Below, in pieces: positions 22,289 to 32,939 of a DNA stretch of 64,000 bases. Origin of the DNA: Nemophila menziesii (taxonomy: Eukaryota; Streptophyta; Magnoliopsida; Boraginales; Hydrophyllaceae); NCBI GenBank assembly GCA_029959085.1, contig JARWIR010000016.1, positions 24,871,499 to 24,935,498 on the forward strand. Reading direction: 5' to 3'. The position numbers and the translations under genes are program-made. The stretch's first letter is position 1, and each line of letters begins with the position of its first letter. The notes beneath the pieces are model-generated. The model searched no databases. It was given only the letters and a program-made list of their open reading frames with translations, and was not told the origin of the DNA.

Positions 22289-22617
22289 TCCCATGAAAAA
22301 GGCATAGGGTTGGCAGTGTATTTTTGTATGTACTTTAGTTATAATCAATGGTGTATGATGGGGATGTATATGTACCACTAAATGTCATTGGGTAATGTGT
22401 GCAAATATGGTGGTGTGGTGTGAGGAATCAATTGTGTGTAGTTTGTTGTGTATCGTATAATTCTTCCCATGAAAAAGACGTAGGGTTGGCAGTGTAGGTG
22501 TTTTAGTTGTAATCAATGGTGTATGGTGGAGATGTATATGTACCACTAAGTGCCGTTGGGTAACGTGTGCAATTTTGGTGGTGTGTTGTGAAAAATCAAT
22601 GGTGTGTAGTTTGGGAG
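22289..22617. repeat. Tandem duplication, about 155-175 bp unit
   Basis: Two units start at CTTCCCATGAAAAAG (22289 and about 22464) and share AGGGTTGGCAGTGTA, ATGTATATGTACCACTAA and TCAATTGTGTGTAGTTTG-like blocks. The Athila element inserted at the left edge of the first unit. Unit two contains the uninterrupted junction sequence. Confidence 0.82.
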
Positions 22618-22859
22618 CTAGAATAGAAGTCAAAATGAGATGGGTTATTCATTTTATTTTGATGGTGTGAATGTTGTAATTAAAGGCGTGTAGAGTTTGT
22701 TAAACACAAAAACATTGAATATGAACAATGCTAAAAATGGCTAGGATAAAATATTATTGTAAAACAAACAAAAAGTTATTGAACAAAAGCAAAACGAATC
22801 AAAATGGCACTGATAATACGAGTTAAAACCATGTGGTGCACTAGCATTAACTTTTTACG

Positions 22860-23060
22860 AAATAATCTCACAAGATAACCGAACGCCGCTTGAGAACCAC
22901 TCTCCACCATCTTTCGCCGCCGCTCAAGGACCATTCTCCACCATCTTCACACTGACCTTTCCACTAAGTCGTTGTACTGCAAAAGAAAAAAGCCTCCGCT
23001 CAAGGACCATTCTCCACCATCTTCCACCGCTGGTCGATTGAAATCTCTTTACACTCACCT
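22860..23060. repeat. Short tandem blocks with CTCAAGGACCATTCTCCACC
   Basis: The block CTCAAGGACCATTCTCCACC occurs at about 22924 and 23000, with a diverged form at about 22890, and a further relative lies at about 25730 just before duplicate B. CDS-like spacing and a GC bias suggest it comes from a transcribed sequence, but no intact reading frame follows. Confidence 0.5.
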
Positions 23061-23389
23061 TCCTACTCATCTTTTTTCCCAGTTGATCATTGTAAATCGG
23101 TGGGTTTGTAGCCATATGAGAATGATATTGAAAATGAAAAACTTTCCATCGTTTAAAGCTTAAATTATGGGATTTAGATTATGCACCAAAAATGGAATTT
23201 GTTATATAAGATAATAATGACATAAAATCACATTAATTTGTTTAATGTAAGGGTATGGATGATATACAGATTAAAAAGCTTAGGGTATGGATTATATACT
23301 GATTAAAAAGGTGGAACTTATGGGAGGGGGAGGGGGAAATAATATGTTGGAATCTATGGAGGTGAGTTATTGAGTTTTTGGACTTAATT

Positions 23390-23690
23390 GGATAATATAT
23401 CTTTAACCAATTAACGTGTTGCTTAATTTCGCATAGATATTCAATTGATTTTTATTGGAAATTCTTGGTGAATTAAATAAATTAGTTTTTTTAGCTTCAA
23501 TGAGCGTAGGAATTTAATCAAACTTTATTGGCAATTCTTCGCGGATTTAACCAATTACGTTTCGGTAATTACGGGTAGGGATTTGATCAACTTTTATTTG
23601 TAGTTCTTGGCTAATCTAAACAATCTGTGTTTTCTTGGATAATTCCGCGTAGAAATTTAACTGTTTTTTCATGTAGAAATTCAAACCTTG
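23390..23690. repeat. Tandem array relative of 9000-10476
   Basis: About four diverged units with the blocks AACCAATTA, TTTATTGGCAATTCTT and GCGTAGGAATTTAA repeat the unit found on the other side of the Athila element. The two arrays may once have been closer together. Confidence 0.65.
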
Positions 23691-23979
23691 TTTTATTTGT
23701 AAGGAAGATATGATTCCATTTTGTTATCGATTTAAGTGAAAACATATATAACTAATCCCTAACATAGAATATTTTGATCATGCATCTTCAAATTTATCTA
23801 AAAGTTAAGATTAAATAAAATACAAGTTTCTTCTATAATGTCTTTTAAGAGATTAGGTTGGTGTTATGTGTACCCTTCATTCTGATTTTAAAATGGGTCG
23901 TTTTCTACTTCTATGAAAGCAAGACTAAAAAAATCTCATACACATAAGTTAGCAAAGAAGTCCCATTACGGGTCTCAAC

Positions 23980-24536
23980 CAGGGGCGGATGTTGGGGTGG
24001 GCTGAGGTGTGCTGCAGCCCACCCCAGCCTATCCAGCCTACAATAATTTAACTTGTTTTTTTTTAAATAGATAAAAATATAACTAAAAAGAATGATAGCA
24101 TAAAATTAGCCCTCCCTAACTTAAAGTTTAGAGATTAATTCTATCAAATAATATTTGATAAAATTTATTGACGAAATTGGAACGTAAATACCATAAAATC
24201 CTTGGTTTTTTTTTATTTTCTCATAGATTTTTTTTGTAATTAACTCTTAAATGTTTTAAAAAATTTCATTTGGCCCCCTAAATTTTAAAATATATTTTAT
24301 TAGACTTTAAATTATTTTATTTATAGGATTTTTTTTTACAACAAAATGTATGTTATTTTGTATAAAAAAAGGAAATTTATCAGATGATTAATTAAAAAAA
24401 AAATATCTGGACTTATATTGCAATCTTAACACAATATAGGGATTTATAGTACATTTTAGCATTATATAAGGATTTATCTAGCAATTTTTGCATAATATAT
24501 AGACTTATCGTGCAAAAAATCCTGACTCCGCCCCTG
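23980..24536. mobile_element. hAT-like MITE, 557 bp
   Basis: Short terminal inverted repeats CAGGGGCGGA and TCCGCCCCTG are flanked by the perfect 8-bp duplication GTCTCAAC (23972-23979 and 24537-24544). An 8-bp duplication and a CAGGG-type end fit the hAT superfamily. The left end holds a GC-rich palindromic stretch (GGGCTGAGGTGTGCTGCAGCC). The interior is AT-rich with no transposase, and its right part repeats a roughly 33-bp motif. Confidence 0.88.
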
Positions 24537-25080
24537 GTCTCAACTATCTTTTTAAAAAACTCTTTTGGTGAGGAAAAAGAGTTTAGTAAGCGTTTTTGTA
24601 AGAATTTCACCTAATTACATTTCATGAAACAATCTTTCCCTCTTGGGATTTCCTTTATAAAATTTGGATAGATGTTCTACATGTCATAGATTAGGTAAAA
24701 TCCTTCGGTGTTATTTGAAAATTAATTTATATGTACCTCGTCATATTTCTTGGAGTATGCGATATACTTATATTTCTCAACGAGGTTGAAACTTATACTT
24801 TTGATCAGTCATGTTGAACCTATATTTTCTCAAAATCAAGGCGCCTTCCCTCAAATACTACTATTTCACTTTCTTATTAAATGCCTTTTCCACCCAAATT
24901 TTGACTATGTTTGACTGTATTCTGGCCTTCTTTCGAGGAGATTTAATTTGCTACTTCGTCCATGATCAATCTCTTTAATATTGAATTTCGCAAATTTCGA
25001 GCTTATCACATCTATCAATAACAAGACTTCACACCCACACTTTAAAATATATGGTCTCATGAGTAGCTGAATGAGTTGTA

Positions 25081-25304
25081 GTGCCCGTTTGGAAGTGCTT
25101 TTTTAGAGAAACACTTAAATGTGCTTCTAGTATTTTAAGAGTTTTCTTTTTTTTTTTAACTTTAAAAATCACTTTTATGAGAAGCACCGAATAGGTGCTG
25201 CCTAAAAAAATCACTTAAAATTATCTTTAATAATATTTTAAAATTTTGAGTTTTATTCAAAAAAACGGTTTTTTACTCTAAAATAAGCACTTCCAAACGG
25301 GCTC
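25081..25304. mobile_element. MITE with GCCCGTTTGGAAGTGCTT ends, 224 bp
   Basis: The left end GTGCCCGTTTGGAAGTGCTT and the right end AAGCACTTCCAAACGGGCTC form near-perfect inverted repeats. Both sides carry GTA, a possible 3-bp duplication, but it is too short to be conclusive. Confidence 0.7.
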
Positions 25305-25479
25305 GTAGTACGATAAACCCATAATACTTTGGGGTATATTTTAGATCCATCTTACATGATTTCCGTTAAACCCTTTTGCCATCCTTGAATTATTGTTTAA
25401 AAAGAGGGGTTAAGTTTAATTTTAAGCTAAAAATATGTCATGGGCAACGGTCGATCGTTGCGTTACCTAAAAAAATATA

Positions 25480-25755
25480 ATCTTCCCAAATTACCCTTAC
25501 TATATATAAGATTGTCTAAAAAAATCTAAAAAGACACTTCATCTAACTCTCTCTCTCTCTCTCTCGTCTTTTTTTTCCTAAACAATTTCTTTTCTTTTTG
25601 TTTAATAATTTCACGAAGACATTTGTAACATTACTCACCTTCACCCTGATCCCTCCTCTCTGCCTCACCAGCCACCACCACACCACCTCCGTCTTGCCGC
25701 TACTGCACAAGAAAACCACAGCAACTCGAGGACCATTCTCCACCATCATCAACCG
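25480..25755 (+). promoter_or_regulatory. Promoter-like leader before duplicate B
   Basis: A TATA-like CTATATATAAG at about 25500 is followed by a pure CT run (about 25546-25564) and a C-rich stretch, as in many plant 5' leaders. It leads into the start of duplicate B. The AT-rich part before the CT run resembles 35320-35370 and 35490-35540 and more loosely 31463-31500, so it may instead be a repeated element end. No clear coding start follows. Confidence 0.35.
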
Positions 25756-26686
25756 GCATGGCGAAGAATCCAAATTAAGGTAAAATGAATTGTTTTTAAC
25801 CTAATTTCATCACTTTTACAATTCTTCAGAATTATCAGAATTATATTTGTATACATATATGGCCATTAATATGACCTTTGGAAGCCTTTTACTGAATGAG
25901 AAGTGATGTGCTAAGAGTAGCCTTTTCCAGTTAGAGTGAGCAATTTGGTCTTATACAGATGTAGTAAATATCGATATGACACAACTACTGGAGACCTGTT
26001 GGTGAGTTAATTATGGTCGAATTTATGTTTTTTTGGTTGAACCGGCCCATCCTTTTGGAACATAATTATTAAATTACTCCTACATTTTGTTAGTTTGTGG
26101 TGGTAAAAGTAATGGTAATTTGCACAAATCGTAGACTTTTTCTTTTGGTTGACAAAATTGTGACGGAGCTTTGATTTTTTCTTTTCTTCAATTCAATTAT
26201 GTGACAAAATGGTTCTAAGTGAATATATTTTGTGTATTTGATATGTTTTACTGCAAATGGAAGAATGCCATGAATATCATGCAAGTGAATAATTTGTGTG
26301 TTTGATAGGTGTCCTAATATATTATTGAGTTGATAATTTTCTCTAGCATAGTGTTAAATGCCGAAGTGGAGTAAATATAAATGTATATATGTATGTAATC
26401 TGATTAAAAGTGTTGTATGTAGAAGCAGCGTTAGAGAAAAGAAACAGTTAGGAATATAGTTTTTGATCTATGGTATGGTTATAAATGTGATTTAGTATAT
26501 TAATTGTGGGTTCTTTAGTGCAATAAAACAGACTAAATTGGGAATTTTGACTTAATTGCATTATATGTTTCTATCTAATGCAATATAACCTATATTGTAT
26601 GATAGTATATATAATGCTGGCTTATTATGCTCTTTTCAAGATGAAAATTTAGTGAGCTTATTTCAACATTATGTTCTTTTATGCAG

Positions 26687-28636
26687 TTTCTCAAACAAGG
26701 TTAGACTCTCAAGTAAGAGATCGTTTAAACAAAGAGAAGCTTTTTTAATTGTTAAAGCTTACCGAGTAAGTTTCTTATTACTTTATCCCTTACTCAATAC
26801 TTTTTATTTAATTTTATTTTCGTGTGACATTTTTGCTTTCATGATTTTACAGGATTATTATGTGGTGTCGACTAAGGTGTGATATAAATATGATAATAAA
26901 ATATGGAATAACAATGCACTAACACCCTAGACTAAACACAGTACTGCAAGTATTACAGGACGTATGCAAGTTTCTATGATAAGAAGATTCGTTCCTTAGA
27001 GACTTAAATCAGAGTAGTAATAATTAATTAAAAGACAAGAAAAACAAATAAATATGATTGAGGATGAGATTAATAACTAAATAAAATAAAAGACAAGTAA
27101 TTAAATATGAAAGATTTAAGATGAGAGAATATAGCTCATGTTTTGATCGTATGCTCTAATCCTTCTAAATCTTCTATATGTTTATAAGGGTGATAATAAC
27201 TCTTAGATAAGTAGTCAGAATTCTAAATTCCTCCCTACCCCCGTCAAGGTGGACTGGAATGGCGACCTCACAATCACGAGGGGACTTAAATAGGGTGCTC
27301 CTACACCACTAGGTTCCTAAATGAGACTGGCCTTCTATGATGATCGGTGATTAAATTAAACCCTAATGACTATCTAGTTAGGCAAGCCCGTCGGGATCAC
27401 TACCGCACACTAGACGTTTATGTGGTGTTTCAATAATTAGACACCCATTCCGGGTGACCATCTAACTACTATTAGAACATCCCTAAATTGATCAGGTTTA
27501 AGACAGGTAATAAATCAAAGCACATAAAACAAATATATAGTTAAGCGGCTAGAATCAATTTAAAACATATAATTTCCAAAGAAACTTAGATAGAAAGAAA
27601 TAGAATTCATAGATTATACATATGCAAAAAACCAAGTTATGGGAAATTTAGTTCATACCTGAAGGAAATAAACTAAAATAAAGATACATGATTGTCATCT
27701 TGCCCTCTTGAATAACTCTAATGATAAATAAAACTTATGAACTAGTTGTGGGAGGCAAGTATTAAACCTATGCCTTGGAACTGAGCAAGGATATGTTTAC
27801 ACAGGTTAAAGGGTGTATTTATAGGGGTTTAGGAAGCACTAAAAATGTTTTCTTGGAGCGGAAGACAAGTAATTGGACTTCTAGTCCAACTCAAATGCGT
27901 AACCCTAAAATATTGAAAAAGTAATAACCTGTTGTAATTTTGTTTTGGCACATAACTCCTTAAATACAGCTCTGATTGATGTGTTCTTTATATCGAAACT
28001 AATCGTCTCGGAAAGCTCTATAACTTTGCTTCAGACCATTCTTCCAAATTCCCAGCCAATCTTGAGTTATGATCACTTTTGTGGACGTATCTGGTTAAAT
28101 TCATATTTACTTGACAACTTTATCTTTCCATACTTATCTTTTCCTTCCTTTATCTCCTATTTCCATCATTATTTTCTTTCCTTTATCTCTTGGAATTTAT
28201 TTTGTATCTAATTAATTACCATATATCTTTAAAGTTTCACAATTAACAAACAATTAAACCAAATATGCTCTAAAAATAACAAATCATCAAATCAAGACAA
28301 GAAATAAGAAAATACAATAATACATGTAAAAATCGACTAGAAGACTTCCTAAAACACCAAAATGATGTCTCCAATTAATATTAAATTATCAAAAATCGGG
28401 AAACATTATTATGATGTCCTTGGTGTATTAAAAAATTCCAACAAACCAGATATCAAAAGTGGTAAATATATTTTTTCTCATCTTTAATATTCAGCTTATC
28501 TAAATCTTGCTTCCCAATGTAAATAAGTAAGTTTTACATAACCAAACTTTTAATTTTCACTTCATTTGGTATTTATATCAACTTTTTCTTTCAGGGAACC
28601 CAACAAAAGTTCAAGGAAATAAGTTATGCATACGAG
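26687..28636 (+). pseudogene. DnaJ (J-domain) pseudogene fragment, copy B, interrupted by a solo LTR
   Basis: Exon-like pieces 26687-26765, 26853-26862 plus 28414-28461, 28495-28526 and 28595-28636. Without the LTR the second reads DYYDVLGVLKNSNKPDIKS, an excellent J-domain helix I/II start, and it is cleaner here than in copy A. Piece three again shows a frame slip before PDVNK, and piece four has lost 7 bases relative to copy A but keeps KFKEIS and a good gt donor after it. Thus each copy preserves parts the other has lost. No downstream DnaJ domains are present. As in copy A the best fit is a plastid-type DnaJ A protein (inference from motif order and the basic N-terminal piece). Confidence 0.8.
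26863..28408 (-). mobile_element. Athila-like solo LTR, copy B
   Basis: 1546 bp, at the orthologous position to 1102-2638, with the same TTATG duplication at 26858-26862 and 28409-28413. Its minus-strand start has mutated from TG to TA. Sharing the identical insertion site proves that insertion came before the segmental duplication. Confidence 0.93.
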
Positions 28637-29135
28637 GTAAAGTAAATTAAATCTATGATATATGAAAGGAAAGAAATGTAGAAAAATAATATTGGATAAT
28701 TAAAAAGAATTAGGTAAAAGGATTAGTTAATATAAAAGAAATGAAAATATATTTAAAAAATTAATATTTTGTTAAATTTTAATTAAATATTATTATTATG
28801 TCACAGTAATTTAATAATTTTGAACCATGAACCATTTATGTGAAATATATGGAAAGATTTGATTTTACAAGGTAAAATGATTAGTGAATATATATGGGAA
28901 GATTTGATTTTATAAGTGAGAATAAAATCAATTAATGTCATTTATGTAAAAGGAGTGAATTAAAAAAGGAAATGATAGGAATAATTTTTCCTTTCCTTTG
29001 TTTGAATTCGATTTTTAATTAAAGGAAAGTATTTCAATGGATTGTTGAATCCTTCATTTTCCTTTAAAACGTCAATTATTTAATCCTCCCATTTTGGAGT
29101 CATTTCAAAGGAAATGAAATGATTATTTTTTTAAA

Positions 29136-29520
29136 GAGAAAATTCCATTTTTAGGCCATTACCTATGGCCTAAAAACATTTTTAGGCCAAACGTTTCAAA
29201 AGTCACATTTTTAATCCAAACGTATTAAAAACACCCATTTTTAGGCCATTTCACTAATTTCTTGAGATATTTCATAGATTTTAAGGACAATTTGGACATT
29301 TTAGATAAAAAAATTTAATATGTGACGCGACCGAATAAACATATAGTTTATTTGAAATGCCTAAAATGTCCTTAGAGTCAATGAAATATCTCACAAAATT
29401 AGTGAAATGGCCTAAAGATGGGCGTTTGAAATACGTTTGACCTAAAAATGTGAGTTTTAAAACGTTTGGCCTAAAAATATTTTTAGGCCATAGGTAATGG
29501 CCTAAAAATAGAATTTGCTC
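29136..29520. mobile_element. MULE-type MITE (foldback), copy B
   Basis: 385 bp, equivalent to 3395-3777. The right target copy is TTTCTTAAA (29521-29529); the left has one C-to-T change (29127-29135). The inverted arms are better preserved here at the left end. Confidence 0.88.
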
Positions 29521-30026
29521 TTTCTTAAATGTCACAACCAACCTTATAATTTTAATATATAATATTTTTATATAACACAAAAAGGGGTATTTTTATGTAA
29601 AATAATCATTTTCTTTCTTTTAATAATGTGAATCCAAACAAGTGATTCCTTAATTTATTATTTTCTTTTGTTTTATTAAAATTTTCATAATCCAAACACA
29701 TATATCACTTTTCTTTCCAATTCTTTAATATTTTTATATTCCTATCATTTCCTTTCCTTTGATAATCTGGATCCAAACAATGCATTAGGTAAAGAATCAT
29801 GAGCGAATAAAGAAATAGCTACTAAAGAGCTTTTTCCATAAGAAAATCTCCATATATGCATAAATCACCAAAGAGTTGCAATATCATAATAAATACGGGG
29901 GTAACAACCTCATAAACGGGAGTTACAAATGGGATTATAAAACAATGTCATTTGTCCAACAAGAGACATACTAACAAACTACATAATTTGCAAGAAATTT
30001 CACTTGTGTTGAAAAATTGAAAAATT

Positions 30027-30674
30027 ATGGGTTGGGTAAACTACAAAGGGTGTGTAATTTTTGTTTTATTTTTCTTGTTATTGATTGAACAAGGCCTCTT
30101 TGCTGCCACCTTCATTTCAGGTTTGTTTAACTTGTGTTCTTTAGATATCTTCTCAGGTAAAAAAAAAGTATTGGGTTTGTATTAATATATATTTATTTCG
30201 TTGTGATGCAGATGGGGTTTTGAACTCTCAGCATTCTAGTGGGATGAGCCTTCTGCAGAAGGGGAAATGTAATTTCTGGTCTTTTTCTTATGGGTTACTA
30301 TTTTCTTAAATACATGAAAATAGAGATAGATTAGTTATTTTATAAAATTATATAACTTTAAAGATTATTGTATTCGATCATAGAATAATCTCAAACTTTT
30401 ACTTTATTTGTTCACAGCTTGCCCCGTGGACTTTAAACACCAGAATTATGCAATCATCACGAGCAATTGCAAAGGGCCAAATTACATAGCTAACCTTTGT
30501 TGTCAGGCGTTTAAAGATTTTGCTTGCCCTTTTGCCGCTCAGTTGAATGACTTAAGTAACCATTGTGCTGATATAATGTTTATCTATATAAACAAGGCTG
30601 GGAATTACCCAGGAGGGCTTTTCTTCGATTTGTGCAAGGGTGATAAAAATGGGCTTGCATGCCCCAACAAATAG
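30027..30674 (+). CDS. LORELEI-like (LLG) protein, copy B, lacking the GPI-anchor signal
   Basis: Exons 30027-30120, 30212-30268 and 30418-30674, 135 residues. By direct comparison it differs from copy A at three of 408 coding bases: a Phe-to-Leu change in the signal peptide, Lys-to-Asn after ITS, and one silent change. All eight cysteines, splice sites and the early TAG are shared. The hydrophobic tail relic lies beyond the stop, so no GPI anchor can be added. As with copy A, the expected role is an extracellular partner of CrRLK1L receptor kinases and RALF peptides, but in freely secreted form. The intact frames in both copies after duplication argue for some constraint, though the divergence is too low to be sure. 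Confidence 0.88.
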
Positions 30675-30883
30675 AACTTTGATTAGAAAAATTACGGTTA
30701 AAATGATATGTAATTCACCCGAGCATTGGTGCTTGTAGTGGTTTTTCTAGTGTTGTTTTTGCATTTATAGTCTCGATAGTCATTTGTTCTTATTCTATTA
30801 TATAAATTATGTATCTGGATTTTGATCTTTTTGACCTTTAAGTTATGGTTCATTATTACTTATTAAATATTTTAATCATTTTA

Positions 30884-30888
<5 letters not shown>

Positions 30889-30923
<35 letters not shown>
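30889..30923. repeat. (TA)n microsatellite
   Basis: The longer counterpart of the TA run at 5133-5157, downstream of LLG copy B. Confidence 0.9.
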
Positions 30924-30928
<5 letters not shown>

Positions 30929-31663
30929 ATAAGTTTTTTCACATAAATGGTGACTATGATGGATTCTAACCTCAATATAAGTGATGGTCAAGATTGTTTT
31001 TGGCCCCACAGTCATTAATCACAAATTAATTAATAATTATTATCTAATTAAAAAATCGCTATTACTTAATTAATTAAAATAAAAGATTACACAAATATAT
31101 TTATTATACGCCTTCATACTTATGTGTTTTATACATCTTCATATTTTGGTAAAGAATATTTTTTAATTCATTACTTGTCATTTTACTACCATCAACTTTC
31201 TTAAATCACTCAATATCCAAGTCTCTTTTCCTTAATTATCTCTTTTTTCTCAACTTTTTTAATATTTTTTTTGGTCGCATTTCCTTTTAATAATTTACTT
31301 GTCTCACATCTCTATTTTAAATGATATCCATTATTTTCCATAATCTCTCACCCACCCTCACTAATATATCATTGGTCAATTACCGAAGGAGACTTGAGGA
31401 TAATCAATGTGCCATATAGGAACCAAGTGATTCCTCTCTCCTACTTAGAAGCCAATAAGATGACATAACTACCCTTATAGTGTATATAAGACAAAAAAAT
31501 AGATTTCTCTCTCCTCCACTACCATTACACTCTCTCCTCCATTACCATTAATCTCTCTCCTCCTTTATCATTTTTCTCTCCCCTTCTTCATTAATTATCA
31601 AATAATTTCCAGCTCCGACCACAACCACCGATCACCGCCGACCATCGCTGGCCACCGCCGGAA

Positions 31664-31815
31664 AAAGTTCTGAGCGTCGAAAAAAGTTCTGAGTTTGGAA
31701 AATAGTTCTGAGTCTGGAACAAAGTTATGAGTCTGAAAAATAGTTCTAAGCGTGCAAAATAGTTCTAAGCGTGCAAAATAGTTCTAAGCGTAGAAAATAG
31801 TTCTGAGCATGGGGT
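31664..31815. repeat. Minisatellite, about 19-bp unit, eight copies
   Basis: Units of the form AAAATAGTTCTGAGCGTGC repeat about eight times with small changes; looser relatives with TTCTGAGCATTT continue to about 32010, including a 33-bp tandem pair around TTTCTCGTATAATCAGTAAA (31840-31895). It lies just beyond the segmental duplication edge, after a CT-rich stretch. Confidence 0.85.
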
Positions 31816-32310
31816 ATTGGGCATGCTCAATAACTTGCTGAGCGTTTCTCGTATAATCAGTAAAGTCCTAAGCATTTCTCGTATAATCAGTAAAATACTG
31901 AGCATTTATACAAAAGTTATTGAGTTTAAATAATTTTTTGATTCAACACAAAAAATCAACATCACCACAAAACTTCTGAGCATTTCATAAAACTTCTGAG
32001 CATTTAACAAAAATTCTGAGCAAAACATAAATCCGACATTTCACGACATTTCTGGAAAAAAAGTAATCTAATCTAACACACATCTATTACATTTATGGAA
32101 AAAAAAATAATCTAATCTAGCTTAACGATGTGGAAACTTCTAAGCGCAAAAGTTCCATTGACGCCAGATTTGTAATCGCCAACAGTTCTGAGCGCAAAAG
32201 TTCTGAACACAAAAGTTCCATTGACGCCAGATTTGTAATCTCCAGATTTGTACTAGCAAAATTAACTAATAAATCATCTCCAAAACATTTATCTAATGAA
32301 GATGTGCAAT

Positions 32311-32830
32311 TCAAGATATTATTACCTTCAATAACAAATTTGCAGCCTGCAATTCTTCCTCACGGTTATGATTTAGGAGCTGCAGTTTTAGGGCTTGAAA
32401 AGAACCAGCATCTTCATCACGATTTGGACTTATGGGCTGTGATTTGGAGTTAGCTTCTTCATCAGCATCACTAAAAATATCAGAATCGTAAGGACCAGCA
32501 ACTATAGAGTTTTCAGAATATGTGTCTTCTTCTCCTAACGTTACAGAAATGTTTGGAGATTCAGTTCTCTTTTCTGGGTTTGAAAGAAACCCATCTTCGC
32601 TGCCATTCAACGCTTCTAAAACCTTAGGCACATCTAATTTAGAAGACCCATATGGGTTTTGGTCTTCAATAAGCAGTTGTTTCAAAACTATTGCCGGAAC
32701 TTCTTCACAAATCCGGCTTCATTGCCGGAACTCAAACCCTAATTTCGAGCTCCATGGATTTTCGGAGGAGAGGGTTGAGCTTCAAAGAGAGAGAAAGAGA
32801 TGAGAGAGGAGAGAGGAGAGAGGATAGATT
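32311..32830 (-). pseudogene. Unknown acidic protein, 5' gene fragment
   Basis: On the minus strand 32685-32311 is open and continues upstream in frame to about EEVPAIVLKQLLIEDQNPYG. The peptide is rich in Ser, Asp and Glu (SEDGFLSNPEKRTESPNISV, DSDIFSDADEEANSKSQPIS). Upstream there is a CT-rich leader and a possible TATA (minus strand, about 32878-32870), and an in-frame stop lies between the first ATG (near 32756) and the open part. I do not recognise the family. The 3' end dissolves into repeats containing two copies of TTCCATTGACGCCAGATTTG (about 32152 and 32217). It may be a captured gene fragment inside a mobile element, since both outer flanks are CT/AG-rich and weakly inverted. Confidence 0.35.
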
Positions 32831-32939
32831 GAGCGTGTTTTGGGTTTTGATTTTTATTTGATAAAAGATAGTATATATAGGTAAATAAAAAACAAAATAG
32901 GGTAAGAAGGTAATTGGTTTTTTGACTTATAGTGTAAAA

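Larger units (their letters stand above)
25756..31462. repeat. Segmental duplication, copy B
   Basis: The second copy of 1-5702, same orientation, with the same internal order of J-domain pseudogene, solo LTR, MITE and LLG gene. It is marginally longer through small indels and a longer TA run. Its left edge follows the GGACCATTCTCCACCATC block. Confidence 0.95.

Noticed and set aside
22385..22633. His/Thr-rich open frame on the minus strand
   Set aside because: It is a translation of the tandem duplication at 22289-22617.
29281..29580. 99-residue open frame on the minus strand
   Set aside because: It spans the foldback MITE, and the equivalent in copy A is interrupted.
31664..31895. CRISPR-like short regular repeats
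   Set aside because: Units are directly adjacent with no unique spacers, in a plant nuclear context; it is a minisatellite.
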